This document shows positions 18,301 through 28,094 of a stretch of DNA of 64,000 nucleotides, in pieces. The DNA is from CAZKUR01 sp964556005 (GTDB taxonomy: Bacteria; Bacteroidota; Ignavibacteria; Ignavibacteriales; Ignavibacteriaceae), in NCBI GenBank assembly GCA_964556005.1, contig CAZKUR010000013.1, positions 7,376 through 71,375 on the forward strand, in the 5' to 3' direction. The position numbers were made by a program, and so were the translations under genes. Below the pieces are notes generated by a model that searched no databases, was not told the DNA's origin, and saw only the letters and a list, made by a program, of their open reading frames with translations. Every line of letters begins with the position of its first letter. Within the stretch, counting starts at the first letter, position 1.

Positions 18301-18568
18301 TGGTTGAGTTATAAACTATTATCGAAACACGGTTATTAATTTTATAATTAAAACTTTGCTGGATGGATTTCAGTGATTTCTCCGCAATCTTCGCAGTGAA
18401 TTCGGCAAGATCTGCTCCATGATTATAAAAATATATGTCGAAATGATCGGTTTGAATGTAATACCAGTTAAAATCTTTATATTGAACTTTATTTTGACCG
18501 AACTGAGCATAAGAAACTATTTGAGCCAAAATGAAAAAGATCGTAAATAGTAAATTTCGACTTTTCAT
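15389..18568 (-). CDS. Secreted gluzincin protease / TolB-like propeller / outer-membrane barrel fusion protein
   Basis: About 1059 aa in three visible parts. A signal peptide (ending near VSYAQ) leads to a peptidase-MA-like domain with the zinc motif HELTH and a downstream FNEGMAEY glutamate that can serve as third ligand. The middle holds PD40/TolB-type propeller blades, each built around SPDGKKIA-like SxDGxxI/L repeats. The last ~300 residues are an aromatic-rich beta barrel of BamA/surface-antigen style (GLGARTFLLYFLLRFDVAW, final YYLSLGADF). It would be anchored in the outer membrane with the propeller and protease on one face. I favour ATG 18568, with AAGGGA six nt upstream; two more in-frame ATGs lie at 18574 and 18583. 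It follows rnr by a few nt. Confidence 0.85.
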   Translation of the reverse strand: MKSRNLLFTIFFILAQIVSYAQFGQNKVQYKDFNWYYIQTDHFDIYFYNHGADLAEFTAKIAEKSLKSIQQSFNYKINNRVSIIVYNSTNDFQETNITDEYLSEGIEGFTEMFKNRVVIQFMGSYKEFEHLIHHELTHAVINDMFYGGSLQNIISNNISIRIPTWFNEGMAEYQSLGWDVNTDMFIRDAIINDYLPDISKLNGYLAYRGGEAVFHYIAEKYGKEKISELINKIKSTGNVEAGFKESLGLSIKELNERWKKQIKKTYWPDIALHQDPDEFAKRLTNPEKDGGFFNTSPAISPQGDKIAFISNRDYYFDVYLMSTIDGKTIKKLVEGNRTPDFEELNIVTPGLTWSPDGKKIALSAKANGSDVIYVIDVETEEKETLPVKLAGISSVTWSPDGKDIAFVGHTAKQSDIYVYNLDDKKLINITNDIFTDKDPAWSYDGKNIFFSSDRGNTLKLDPLNTSFKIYNFDYSQMDIYSANVNSKKVTRITDMPKSDETSPVAGSDGKEILFISDLNGINNIYKKRIVLEKQDTVNNVDELQPVPVTNSLNGLYQLSISQDGKKLAFSTLYKGSFNIFLLNNPYKIKLDTNKLPLTKYISELREENKPHELTFKEKNEQKDSLEIGNDVSIYTGSVEDTSHVYGDSVQVDFNNYVFGKNKINITPDTAGYAAKFLLKDNLDKQGDYKVNRYKINFTPDIVYANAGYSSLYGLLGTTVISFSDVLGNHRLVGVTSLQVDLKNSDYGLAYFYLPERINYGFEGFHTARFVFLNRQGIGANLYRFRNYGAIFSMSYPLNRFYRIEGGLSWLNVSMENLDDPSDPTQLSSFFVPSLSLIHDNVIWGMTAPIDGTRYRFDFLANPGFSTHKLSFYSGLGDYRRYYNFWTDYSFVFRLAGGYSWGRNPQRFFIGGTDNWINRRFATTDIPISSASDFAFLTAALPLRGFDYAQEIGTKYALMNLELRFPFIRYLITGGLPLFFSNILGVAFVDIGSAWNNNKELRFFQRDVNNNVISKDLLMGTGLGARTFLLYFLLRFDVAWAYNVKGFSTPKYYLSLGADF

Positions 18569-18584
18569 TTTCATTCCCTTCATG

Positions 18585-20681
18585 TTAGTCGATTATTAAA
18601 AAATCCAATTCGGATCTTTCCGAATCTACCCTCATTAATTTTACCTCTACTTTATCTCCGAGACGAAATTGCTTTTTGGTTTTCCGTCCGACCAAAGCAT
18701 ATTTTTTTTCATCGTAGACATAAAAATCGTCATCAAGATCTCTCACCCTTACGAGTCCTTCGGCAAGGTTTTCGATTAATCTAACAAAAATACCAAAATG
18801 AGTAACTCCAGAAATTATTGCATGAAATTCATCGCCTATGTGTTCTTCCAGGTATTCAATTTGTTTAATTTTTATCGATTCTCTTTCGGCATCGATAGCT
18901 CTTCTTTCGCAGTCCGAAATATGGTTACAAATTTCTTCAAGGCTTTTTAGAGTATAACTATTCGTGCTTTCACTCTCAATATACCGGAACAAAAGCCGGT
19001 GCACAATTAAATCCGAATACCTTCGAATAGGAGAAGTAAAATGTGTGTAGAATTTAAATCCTAGCCCATAGTGACCTATATTTTTTGCGGAATAAACAGC
19101 TTTTGCCATCGATCGGATTGCCAGGTCGTTTATTAATGCTTCTTCTTCTTTTCCTCTTGCGCTCATCATTAATAATTGGAACTGGGAGGAAGTTCTTGCA
19201 GCATTCGGATCGAACGGATAACCTAACGATTTAACAAATTGCGAAAACTCGAGAATTTTTTCTCTATCGGGTAAATCATGAACTCGGTAAACAAAAGGCA
19301 TGCTTTTTTTGCCTCTTCCTGCGCCTATATGCTTGGCAACAATTTGATTTGCAAGAAGCATAAACTCCTCGACGAGCATGTTGCTTTCTTTAATTTCTCT
19401 CTTTATAATTTTTAAGGGTCTTCCATCTTCATTTAGAATAAATTTTATTTCAGGGGTAAAGAAATCGATGCTCCCTTCACGCATTCTTTTCTTCCTAAGA
19501 ACCTGGGCCAGCTTGTTTAGCTTAAGTATATCTTCATGAAAATCCCCTTCTCCTGTTTCAATTATCCTCTGAACTTCGTCATAATTAAATCTTCTTTTAC
19601 TTTTTATTATTGTTTTTTTTATGTCGTAGGAAACCAATTTACCGCGCGAGGTTAATTCAACAATTACGGAATAAGTTAATCTATCTTCATCCGGAACAAG
19701 TGAACAGATATCATTCGAAAGAATTTCAGGCAGCATAGGAATTACTTTTCCAACAAGATAAACACTGTTGCCTCTTTCAAGCGCTTCTTTATCGGCAGCA
19801 CCTTTTTCCTTAACATAATGGCTGACATCTGCGATGTGAATTCCTACTTTGGAATTTCCATTTTCCAATTCTTCGATAGAAAGAGCATCGTCAAAATCTT
19901 TCGCATCAATAGGGTCGATAGTAAACACATTCTGTTTTCTAAAGTCCAGCCTCGATTTAACCTCCCGGGGTGTTAAATCAAATTTTATTGTAGAAACCTC
20001 ATCGATCACCTGACCGGGAAATTTATAAACGAGTCTAAATTCTTTAGCAATTGAGACAGTCTCCGCATCGATTGAACCGGCTTTTCCTATAACTTCTAAA
20101 ATTTCACCTTCCGGGTTAAGGTTGGAAGACTCCCAAACGATATTTCCCACAATTACTTTATCCCCGACTTTTGCGCCTTTTAATTGGGACTTACCTGTAT
20201 AAATATCGCGGTGAATTTTCGGATCGTCGGGCTCAATAAAATAAAATGATTTCGATTTCTTTAACGTACCGACAATTTCTTCTCTTTTTCTTTTTATGAC
20301 GTTGATAATCTGCCCCTCAAAATTTTTCCTCTTCCGCCGGCTGAAAAGAACAGCTTCAACTTCATCCCCATCAAATGCCGAATCCATATTGCGGGCAGCA
20401 ACAAATACGTCACCTATTTTTGAATTTTTAAGAATTATAAATCCATAGCCGGAAGAATTAACTTCAAGCTTGCCGGTAACCAAATTGGAGGCCGGAATTT
20501 CCGAAAGCCGGTACCGTTTACCGACTTTCAATAGAACATTCTCTTCAACCAATTTATGCAGTGTAGCTTTCAGTGAACTGAACTCGTGATCAGTTGAAAA
20601 ATTTAATTTTTTCGATAAATCCTTCGGTTTGAATCCAACGTTGGGATTTTTTTTAAAGAATGCAATTAATTTTTTTTTCAT
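18585..20681 (-). CDS. rnr: Ribonuclease R
   Basis: This 698-aa 3'-5' exoribonuclease degrades structured RNA. It has an N-terminal winged helix (residues ~1-60), cold-shock domains with GYGFIILK and GDVFVAARN, and the RNB catalytic domain with TIDPIDAKDFDDA, whose aspartates bind Mg2+. HFTSPIRRYSDLIVHR follows, and a C-terminal S1 domain (GVTHFGIFVRLIENLAEGLV) ends it. The start codon overlaps the stop of the TamB-like gene (TAATG), so the two are translationally coupled. Confidence 0.95.
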   Translation of the reverse strand: MKKKLIAFFKKNPNVGFKPKDLSKKLNFSTDHEFSSLKATLHKLVEENVLLKVGKRYRLSEIPASNLVTGKLEVNSSGYGFIILKNSKIGDVFVAARNMDSAFDGDEVEAVLFSRRKRKNFEGQIINVIKRKREEIVGTLKKSKSFYFIEPDDPKIHRDIYTGKSQLKGAKVGDKVIVGNIVWESSNLNPEGEILEVIGKAGSIDAETVSIAKEFRLVYKFPGQVIDEVSTIKFDLTPREVKSRLDFRKQNVFTIDPIDAKDFDDALSIEELENGNSKVGIHIADVSHYVKEKGAADKEALERGNSVYLVGKVIPMLPEILSNDICSLVPDEDRLTYSVIVELTSRGKLVSYDIKKTIIKSKRRFNYDEVQRIIETGEGDFHEDILKLNKLAQVLRKKRMREGSIDFFTPEIKFILNEDGRPLKIIKREIKESNMLVEEFMLLANQIVAKHIGAGRGKKSMPFVYRVHDLPDREKILEFSQFVKSLGYPFDPNAARTSSQFQLLMMSARGKEEEALINDLAIRSMAKAVYSAKNIGHYGLGFKFYTHFTSPIRRYSDLIVHRLLFRYIESESTNSYTLKSLEEICNHISDCERRAIDAERESIKIKQIEYLEEHIGDEFHAIISGVTHFGIFVRLIENLAEGLVRVRDLDDDFYVYDEKKYALVGRKTKKQFRLGDKVEVKLMRVDSERSELDFLIID

Positions 20682-23600
20682 TAAAATTCGAACCTATATT
20701 TAAGACCAAGCTCATTTATCATTTCACTCGAAAGCCCTGTTTCACTAACAGCTTCTTTTCGTTCGAGCCTAATTAATAGAGATTTATAAAGCGGGTATTC
20801 AATTTTAACATTTGCCCTGCTGATATCCTGGAAAACATCGGTTGAACCTCCGATTGAGTACCTGAAATCTTTAACTTTTCCGGATAAATTAAATTTAGTC
20901 GTCGCACCGGTTTGACGTACCTCAAAGCTGCGGACGAAATCGCCCAACTGTTGATTCAGGAAACTTCCAAGCAGCGAGCCGGCTAATGATGCAGCGGTAG
21001 ATGCAACAGCATTTCTATCCTGTTGTGTTGCTCCTTCGGTGAACCTCCCGGTAACAATAAACATAATAGCATCGTTAATGTTTTTTGAAGGATCGGGAAC
21101 ATCGTTATCGATATTCTTTTGCCCATAATAAACAGCAATATTGTTTTGTTCCTTTATAAAATTTTTATTCAACTGTTCCACTGAACCCTTAATTTTAATT
21201 TTTACCGCAACAGGAACTTCCTGTGTACTCGATGCCGAATCTACAGAGGCAGGTGTATAATAATCGGAATAAGTGGCTGTTACATCTAAATTCGGATCGT
21301 ACAGGTCTCCTTCAAATTTTATTGTTCCGTCGGCCTTAAAAGTTTTAATAAAGTCCAAAGTTGAACCATCTTCCAGGCTCAATTCACCCTGTGCGTTAGG
21401 CCTTCCATTTATATTATTATAAGTGAGATTTCCTTTAACAAGTGCGGTCAGATTTTGATTTAATTCTTTTGAAAGAACCACAATAATTGTTGCTTCATTT
21501 TCTACTTCAACATCTACGTTAAAGTTGACCTTACTTGACTCTTCGGTTTGAGGACTTTTTTTAGCACTTCTTTCTCTCGCAAGATTTACCAATGTTTCAA
21601 AGTCTATATTTTTATTTTGATTTGTAGTATCAACGACATATTTATAAACGAATTTCGATGATCCGGAATTATATCCTGTCGATAGTGGAATAAACGTTAT
21701 TTTAGCTTTGTCCACAATAACCGGTGCATCGAGCATTATTCCATTTTTATCACCCTGAATTTTAATGTCTCCTTTTGTTGCAAGAACTAAATCGCCGAAT
21801 AAATCATGGCTCACTATTTTCGACTGGTTGCCTAATATTTTTAGTTTTCCATTCATTGAAAGATTGAAAGAAGTAGCTTCAAGATTCTGCAAATTTATAA
21901 CTCCGCTACCTTTCATTGTCCCGCCGTCTTTCGTCTCGGATGTATTTTCTACAAATAAACTGTCAATTGAGACAGATTCTTTGTTTAGAGAAACTTTCAA
22001 ACCTGCATCGTATTCAAGATTGTTTTCTTCCATTAGAAAAGAGGTATTGGTTAGCCTTAAAAAACCGTTGGGATTTAAATCGTTCGGCGTTCCGGTAATA
22101 TTTATTTTTGCTGCCAAAATTCCTCGTAATTTGTTGACGACAGGGAGGACATCTCCAAATGCACCAAGACTAAAATTATCGGCAGTCAAAAGTAATTTTA
22201 ACGGCTTTGATTCCATTAGACGGCTTTTAACGGATTGAAAACTTAAGTCAACAGGAATGTTGCCGGAAACCGAAAGCATCGGTTTCTTTTTATTGATCAA
22301 AGAATCAAGAAAATTAAGATCAACCGAAAGATTGCGGTTTAAATATCCGAGCCTGGTAACCATCTCTCCGAACTTTTTGTCTTTGTATTTGATATTTTCG
22401 GCTTTTACGGAGCAATCAATTTTAGGATTTGCAAATGTGCCGGATACATTTATAGTCAATCCGATTTTTGAATCGGGAACATCCTGAGAATTAAATCCGA
22501 AAGCATTTACTAAAAAATCATTCAAGCTTAAATCAGATAAACTAACTCTAAAATTCTCATTTCCAAAGCGTGACAGGTACCCGCTTAATTCAAGCAATGT
22601 TCCATTCCGGTTTATAATAAATCTTTTTAGCATGATATTATTGTTTGCATAATCAATGCTCATCGGACCGCTGTTAGATAATGCAAATGTTTTGTAATTC
22701 ATTTGAAGTGAATCGATATTCAAATGTGCGGTACTATCCGAAAGATCAATTGCTGCATTTAATTTTGCTGAAGCATAATCTTCCAATTTGGCGGAGAAGG
22801 ATACATCCGCTGTATCCTTATTTAATTTAACATTAAATAGTAAATCATAAATATCACTGCCGATAAAAACTCTATCGGTGCTTAATGTCATTTCCGAATT
22901 GACATCATTTAACGAACCGGAATTGATTCCGTTTTCAACATTGAAATTCAGAACAAAGTTCGATAAAAAGAAAACATCTTCTTTACCCCAATATTTTAGA
23001 TATTTCAAATTTGTGTTTAAACTAATCGATATGGAATCGGAAGAATTTTTAAGATTGCCGCTGATATCGCCGTCAATTTCAAGATGATTATTCCCCAAAA
23101 ACAACGATAATAGGCTGAAGTCTTTAAACTCAATTGCATATTGAACATCCATCAGGGAATCTTCCTGTTGAATCAGACTATTATCAAAGTTTAGCTTGTT
23201 GAGATTGGAATTTATTACTTTTTCAGCCTTGGAATTATTAGGGAAAAACTGATCGGCTTTATCCTTAAACGCAGTGCTGAGAAATCCTAATTCCCCTTTT
23301 AAGAATACTACCGTCTGCGGAATCGTAAACTTGCCAATCATTGTAATATCGGCAAGGTCGGAAACAATATTGACAACACGTTTGCCGTTATCGTCATGTC
23401 TTAAATCGACTATTGCCCTTGTACTGTCAATGTTGATTCCGTTGATTACCGAATGATACATCTTCATACTTAAAAACAAGTTTATTAAATTCAGGCTGAA
23501 TTTATCACCCATAGCACTAACGTTAAAATTCAAATCCGTTTGTAAAGTGGTATCCTTTGTAAATTCTGCGAGGTTAATATCTTTTAAGTCACCTTCAAGA

Positions 23601-25183
23601 TCATACGAAGGATCGGACTGTTTTGAAAAATCAAAATTGCCGTTGAGCTTTGCCGAACTTTGATTCGAACGAACATTTAAATAATACTTGATCTTTTTAT
23701 TGTTTGCATCGGCAGTTAACCTCAACGAATCGATTTTATTGCCTTCAATATTAGATCCGTCGGCGATTAAATTAATTTTAGTTTGAAGTGCTTCCGGTGA
23801 AGTACCTTTGCCTATCAAAGTTATTTTTGAATTGATTATCGAGGATGTACCTGCAATAGGACTAATATCAAGTTTATCTGTCAAAGCACTAAGATTATAT
23901 TTGATATCTTTATTCAATAAATTTATCGTACCTTTAGCGCCGACGGAACCTTTATCTGTTTGAGCATACAGATTTACATTAAAGTTCAAAGGATTGCCGG
24001 AGTATTTCAATGTATCGATTTTTATTAAACCGTAATATTTGTAAACAGGTATATTTAATGTAGGCAGTAAATCCGAAATATCGTCCTGGTCGATATACGA
24101 ATCACGAAATTGTGCATCGAAATTCATATCATCCGGATCGGTAATGTTGCTAACCGAAAGTTCTGCCTGGATATGCGTATTCGGCAGAGCAGCTTCTAAA
24201 TTTTTTACGTACAGCTTTTTTAATGTACCGGATGCATTTAAATTAACTGCAATATTTCCATTTAAAATTTTTGTTGAAGGTACAAATGCCGACAAATCTC
24301 CGAAGTGAAATTGCGGTGCATCAAGGTTTACTTTTAGCAATGCCTTTTCAATTGAAAGGGTATCTCCGAAAAGATTGAAATCATCGGCGCCTGCATTTAT
24401 CATGAAATCGGTATTTTGCGTCTGCACTCTCAGATGATTTATTCGTACTTTGTCCCCCTGTATTTGAAAATTACCTTCTAATTGTTTAAGCTTAATGCCT
24501 TTAATATCTATATCAAAAGATAAATCATCTATTGTCGCTTCATAATCATTATTTTTTATATATGCATAAATATCCGAATTTAGGCTTAGTTTAGTAATCC
24601 TAATATCTTCTGGATTGAAATTATCATAAATTTCCCGGCTATTAATTTTATCAAAATTTTGATAGGAAAAATCTACATTGCTCAATTTAAAAACTGCGGC
24701 ATGTATCTTAAACGGAAATCCAGATGCAGTTGTATCCTTAGAAGGTGAAGGCTTGGATGCAGGCAGGAGTTTTGATATATTCAATTCGCCGTCATCTTCT
24801 TTTACCAAATGTATTTTAGCATCTTTAATTTCAAGGTAACGTACATAAATGGTTTTTAATAAAATTTTAAATGGACTCGTTCTTAGCTCAATTGAACCAG
24901 CATTTAAGAGTGTATCGGATCCCCTGTTAACTATGGTGTTTCTAAGAATAAGAGAAGTAAAAATAGTTCCGTCAATTTTGCCGATAGATACTGTTCCGTT
25001 CAGTTCAGAGTTAGCTGCTTTAACAACTCTATCCCGCAAATAATTACGAAATGTTGAAGTTTGACTGAAGCCGAATGCAAGCACGAATAAAATAAACAAA
25101 ACAATCCCAGCGTATAAAAATACATTAACTGTCTTTTGAAGCAGCGTGCGTTTTTTCTTTATTTTATCCTTTTCTTTTGCCAA
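20681..25183 (-). CDS. TamB-like translocation/assembly module protein (AsmA/DUF490 superfamily)
   Basis: This 1500-aa protein has one N-terminal signal-anchor helix (residues ~17-40) and an enormous periplasmic region of repeated amphipathic beta segments. Alternating N/D-G-N turns suggest a beta-groove like AsmA/TamB. The C-terminal ~350 residues match the TamB signature region (GRPNAQGELSLEDGSTLDF, DPNLDVTATY, FNLSGKVKDFRYSIGG, ending LGLKYRFEF). Such bridge-like proteins move phospholipids or assist outer-membrane protein assembly between the two membranes. No TamA partner is adjacent, although the gene two places downstream encodes an outer-membrane barrel. The stop overlaps the rnr start. 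Confidence 0.88.
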   Translation of the reverse strand: MAKEKDKIKKKRTLLQKTVNVFLYAGIVLFILFVLAFGFSQTSTFRNYLRDRVVKAANSELNGTVSIGKIDGTIFTSLILRNTIVNRGSDTLLNAGSIELRTSPFKILLKTIYVRYLEIKDAKIHLVKEDDGELNISKLLPASKPSPSKDTTASGFPFKIHAAVFKLSNVDFSYQNFDKINSREIYDNFNPEDIRITKLSLNSDIYAYIKNNDYEATIDDLSFDIDIKGIKLKQLEGNFQIQGDKVRINHLRVQTQNTDFMINAGADDFNLFGDTLSIEKALLKVNLDAPQFHFGDLSAFVPSTKILNGNIAVNLNASGTLKKLYVKNLEAALPNTHIQAELSVSNITDPDDMNFDAQFRDSYIDQDDISDLLPTLNIPVYKYYGLIKIDTLKYSGNPLNFNVNLYAQTDKGSVGAKGTINLLNKDIKYNLSALTDKLDISPIAGTSSIINSKITLIGKGTSPEALQTKINLIADGSNIEGNKIDSLRLTADANNKKIKYYLNVRSNQSSAKLNGNFDFSKQSDPSYDLEGDLKDINLAEFTKDTTLQTDLNFNVSAMGDKFSLNLINLFLSMKMYHSVINGINIDSTRAIVDLRHDDNGKRVVNIVSDLADITMIGKFTIPQTVVFLKGELGFLSTAFKDKADQFFPNNSKAEKVINSNLNKLNFDNSLIQQEDSLMDVQYAIEFKDFSLLSLFLGNNHLEIDGDISGNLKNSSDSISISLNTNLKYLKYWGKEDVFFLSNFVLNFNVENGINSGSLNDVNSEMTLSTDRVFIGSDIYDLLFNVKLNKDTADVSFSAKLEDYASAKLNAAIDLSDSTAHLNIDSLQMNYKTFALSNSGPMSIDYANNNIMLKRFIINRNGTLLELSGYLSRFGNENFRVSLSDLSLNDFLVNAFGFNSQDVPDSKIGLTINVSGTFANPKIDCSVKAENIKYKDKKFGEMVTRLGYLNRNLSVDLNFLDSLINKKKPMLSVSGNIPVDLSFQSVKSRLMESKPLKLLLTADNFSLGAFGDVLPVVNKLRGILAAKINITGTPNDLNPNGFLRLTNTSFLMEENNLEYDAGLKVSLNKESVSIDSLFVENTSETKDGGTMKGSGVINLQNLEATSFNLSMNGKLKILGNQSKIVSHDLFGDLVLATKGDIKIQGDKNGIMLDAPVIVDKAKITFIPLSTGYNSGSSKFVYKYVVDTTNQNKNIDFETLVNLARERSAKKSPQTEESSKVNFNVDVEVENEATIIVVLSKELNQNLTALVKGNLTYNNINGRPNAQGELSLEDGSTLDFIKTFKADGTIKFEGDLYDPNLDVTATYSDYYTPASVDSASSTQEVPVAVKIKIKGSVEQLNKNFIKEQNNIAVYYGQKNIDNDVPDPSKNINDAIMFIVTGRFTEGATQQDRNAVASTAASLAGSLLGSFLNQQLGDFVRSFEVRQTGATTKFNLSGKVKDFRYSIGGSTDVFQDISRANVKIEYPLYKSLLIRLERKEAVSETGLSSEMINELGLKYRFEF

Positions 25184-25373
25184 GTACGAATTACGTTTTA
25201 TTATTAATTAAAAAAAGTCGATTCAGCTGTTTAATTTACATAATTTTATTAGAAATAGCCGTAGGGTATTAAACCGGAAATAATCTGAAAAATTAAAGAA
25301 TGTTTGAAAAACATGTTATAATTTAATATTAAAAAAATGAAAGTAAATGAAAAACACCGTGAGAGGCCTAGAA

Positions 25374-25853
25374 TTACTTACAGTACCTGTCGCAGATCAA
25401 TTTGATTATACCGGAGGTCGACTGATTATTGACAAATTTAACCGTCATTACTTTACCGCCGTTTGCCAGGACAATTTCCCTTCCAACTATTTTACTTAAG
25501 TTCCAGTCCTCTCCCTTAATCAGAATATCGGGAATTAACTCTCCAATCAATTTCTCCGGCGTATCCTCATCAAAAAAAGTAACATAATCGACTGCTTTCA
25601 AATTTGATAAGATAATTGCCCTGTCTCCTTCTCTTATGATTGGTCTTTTATCACCCTTTATACTTTTTACCGATAAGTCAGAATTCAATCCGACGATGAG
25701 GACATCTCCTAATTGCTTTGCTTTGTTTAAATAATCAACATGCCCGGAATGAAGAATATCGAAACATCCGTTTGTAAAAACAACTTTTTTATTTTCAGCT
25801 TTTAATTTTTTTCTAATTGAAGCAAGCTCGTACCTGTTTTTAATGCTGTTCAT
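25374..25853 (-). CDS. rfaE2: D-glycero-beta-D-manno-heptose 1-phosphate adenylyltransferase
   Basis: This 159-aa nucleotidyltransferase activates heptose-1-phosphate with ATP to ADP-heptose for the LPS core. VFTNGCFDILHSGHVDYL carries the HxGH nucleotide-binding signature, and a STSGII motif lies near the C-terminus (ISSTS-type). It is encoded as a separate protein instead of the HldE fusion of E. coli, and overlaps rfaE1 by 14 nt in another frame, so the two steps are probably translated together. Confidence 0.93.
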   Translation of the reverse strand: MNSIKNRYELASIRKKLKAENKKVVFTNGCFDILHSGHVDYLNKAKQLGDVLIVGLNSDLSVKSIKGDKRPIIREGDRAIILSNLKAVDYVTFFDEDTPEKLIGELIPDILIKGEDWNLSKIVGREIVLANGGKVMTVKFVNNQSTSGIIKLICDRYCK

Positions 25854-26844
25854 CTATTTCTTTCAAAATTATATCGAACAATTTATCTTTTTCAATCGGG
25901 ACAATTCCGACTTCCTGGCAGACAATACCGCCAGCATAGTTGGCAAGGAAGCATGCTTCAAGGATATCGGCACCTGCAGCAAGCGCCATCGTTACAGTTG
26001 AAATTACGGTGTCTCCCGCACCGGAGACATCTGCTACTTCCCGCGCTTTTGTCGGCATTCTTTTTTCTTTTTTACCTTTTGTAAAGATGGCAATTCCTTC
26101 TTCACCTAAAGTTAGTAAAACATATTTCGCATTAAGCTTTTCCAAAATTTTATTACCTGCGGCAGTTACATCTTCTATTGTAGCGATTTTCATACCTAAA
26201 ACATCTTCCGCTTCTTTTCTATTCGGCTTAAAGACAGTAACATTTTTGTAAAGGAAAAAATTGTGAAATTTTGGATCTACGGTTATGGGCACTTTATTCT
26301 GATTTGCCAGTTCAATAATTTTTTCGATTAACGAAGGGGTTAAAACACCTTTATTATAATCCTGCAATATAACGCCATCAATGTCATTAATTATTTCAAC
26401 GAGGTAATTAAATATTTTATTTTGCAGGTTTTTGCTGAGGTTCTGTTTACTTTCCATATCGAGCCGGACAACATGCTGCTTTTCGGCGATTACTCTTGTC
26501 TTTGTAGTTGTAGGCCTGCCGCTGTCATCAAAAATTCCGTTCGATAAAATTTTCGATTCGTTTATCAAAGATGTAAATATTGAGCCGTGATTATCAGGCC
26601 CGATTATCCCGATTGGATGCGGTATGCCTCCTAATTTTAATATATTCAGTGCAACATTTGCAGCACCTCCGAACCGGTAAAATTCATTTCCAATTTCCAC
26701 AACCGGTACAGGCGCTTCCGGAGAAATTCTTTTGACATCGCCCCAGAAATAGCAATCGAGCATCATGTCGCCGATTACCGCAATTTTTAATCCATCAAAT
26801 TTTTTTCTTAAAGTTGCGAGTCGTTTAGGAGAAAAATTAACCAT
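25840..26844 (-). CDS. rfaE1: D-glycero-beta-D-manno-heptose-7-phosphate kinase
   Basis: This PfkB-family sugar kinase of 334 aa phosphorylates heptose-7-phosphate at C1. IAVIGDMMLDCYFWGDVKRISPEAPVPVV is the diagnostic N-terminus. FYRFGGAANVALN and the C-terminal DVSGAGDTVIS provide the substrate loop, anion hole and catalytic Asp. It pairs with rfaE2. The cell therefore very likely builds a heptose-containing LPS core, in agreement with the lpx genes further along. Confidence 0.94.
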   Translation of the reverse strand: MVNFSPKRLATLRKKFDGLKIAVIGDMMLDCYFWGDVKRISPEAPVPVVEIGNEFYRFGGAANVALNILKLGGIPHPIGIIGPDNHGSIFTSLINESKILSNGIFDDSGRPTTTKTRVIAEKQHVVRLDMESKQNLSKNLQNKIFNYLVEIINDIDGVILQDYNKGVLTPSLIEKIIELANQNKVPITVDPKFHNFFLYKNVTVFKPNRKEAEDVLGMKIATIEDVTAAGNKILEKLNAKYVLLTLGEEGIAIFTKGKKEKRMPTKAREVADVSGAGDTVISTVTMALAAGADILEACFLANYAGGIVCQEVGIVPIEKDKLFDIILKEIDEQH

Positions 26845-26937
26845 TCATTTCCCGATAATAATATGAAAAATTGAGTATAAAGATAAATATAAAATTTGTG
26901 TTTTTGAAAGATTAGACGGAATTGAGGCTTAATAAGT

Positions 26938-28053
26938 TTATCTTCTTTTTATCTTTTTAACTTTTATTTCTTTTTTCAAAGTCCATTCTGCAAGCGGGTT
27001 CGAAATAACAACTCTCCATAGTCCGTCGTCGGTTCCGATCCACATATCTGCCCCGTCAAAATAAAGAGTATTAATAGTTGAAGTTGAAGCATTAATTAAA
27101 TCGAGATTAAGAGTGCTTACTTTACCCGTTATCCTGTTTATCAGGGCAATGCCTTTACCATATTCTTTTTTCTCATTCTTATCGAACGAATAAACGCCAG
27201 CCCAGATTTTATTCCCTGTTCTTGCAAGACAATAAACCCCGTTTCCCGGAAGCCCGTTCTGATTTGAAATTCTATCCCACCTGAAATTTCTATCGTAGCG
27301 GTAAATTCCTCCTATATTAAATTCCGGTTTTTCCGGAGTAATAAACTCATCGGTACCAAACCAAACATATTTTTGTTCAAATAAAATATCATGAATTGAA
27401 ACCGCATCGCCGTTTCCTTCAAATCCTTTACCTTTATTATTTATAAAGCGCCATGCAGTATTATCGCCCGGACTTTTACTTTTGTCGTATATATGAACGC
27501 CCGATTCCGTTCCGAACCAAATTAGGCTATCACCGTCAAGTCTTATACTTGTGAAAGTATTTGTCTTTGCATCATTTTTTTCCGTTAAGTTATAATCTTT
27601 ATACTTTTGAGTTTTCACATCTAGTCTTGTTAAGTATTCAAATCTCCCGATCCATAAAACATTTTGCGATTTATCATAGCATAAAGATCTAATCCAGTTT
27701 CCCATTTCTCCGCCCAAACCGAATTTTCTCTTTGTCCACTTGTTTCGCCTTTTGTCAAAAATATACAATCCTTCGCCTGAACCGGCCCACACATAATATT
27801 TGCTTGCAGCAATACAATAAAAAAGATCGTTATCAATTGCACCGGTTTTTGTGGAAAAGTTTACCCATTTGTCGCCTTTATAAGAATACATAAAAATTCC
27901 GTAACCGTAAGTAGCTACCCATAGATAGTTTCCATAGTAGTCGATTGAAGTTATCGATGCATTTTCGAGATACGATTTATATTGAACCTGGGAAAATGAT
28001 TGGATGGAAAAAATTATAAATAAAAAAAAGGCTGCTGCAATTATCCTAAACAT
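26938..28053 (-). CDS. Secreted two-component-regulator-type beta-propeller protein
   Basis: This 371-aa exported protein has a signal peptide (ending IFSIQSFSQ). Repeats built around LWVATYGYGIF, WAGSGEGLYIFD, WFGTESGVHIYD, WFGTDEF and WIGTDDGLWR are Reg_prop-style blades and would make a beta propeller. It has no kinase or HTH part, so it is a free propeller. Such proteins are common in Bacteroidetes/Ignavibacteria, often as sensors or scaffolds. It sits between panB and the heptose genes with no obvious functional link. Confidence 0.75.
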   Translation of the reverse strand: MFRIIAAAFFLFIIFSIQSFSQVQYKSYLENASITSIDYYGNYLWVATYGYGIFMYSYKGDKWVNFSTKTGAIDNDLFYCIAASKYYVWAGSGEGLYIFDKRRNKWTKRKFGLGGEMGNWIRSLCYDKSQNVLWIGRFEYLTRLDVKTQKYKDYNLTEKNDAKTNTFTSIRLDGDSLIWFGTESGVHIYDKSKSPGDNTAWRFINNKGKGFEGNGDAVSIHDILFEQKYVWFGTDEFITPEKPEFNIGGIYRYDRNFRWDRISNQNGLPGNGVYCLARTGNKIWAGVYSFDKNEKKEYGKGIALINRITGKVSTLNLDLINASTSTINTLYFDGADMWIGTDDGLWRVVISNPLAEWTLKKEIKVKKIKRR

Positions 28054-28094
28054 ACTTGCAATAATATTTCTAATTCAATTTATAAGAAAGGTAT

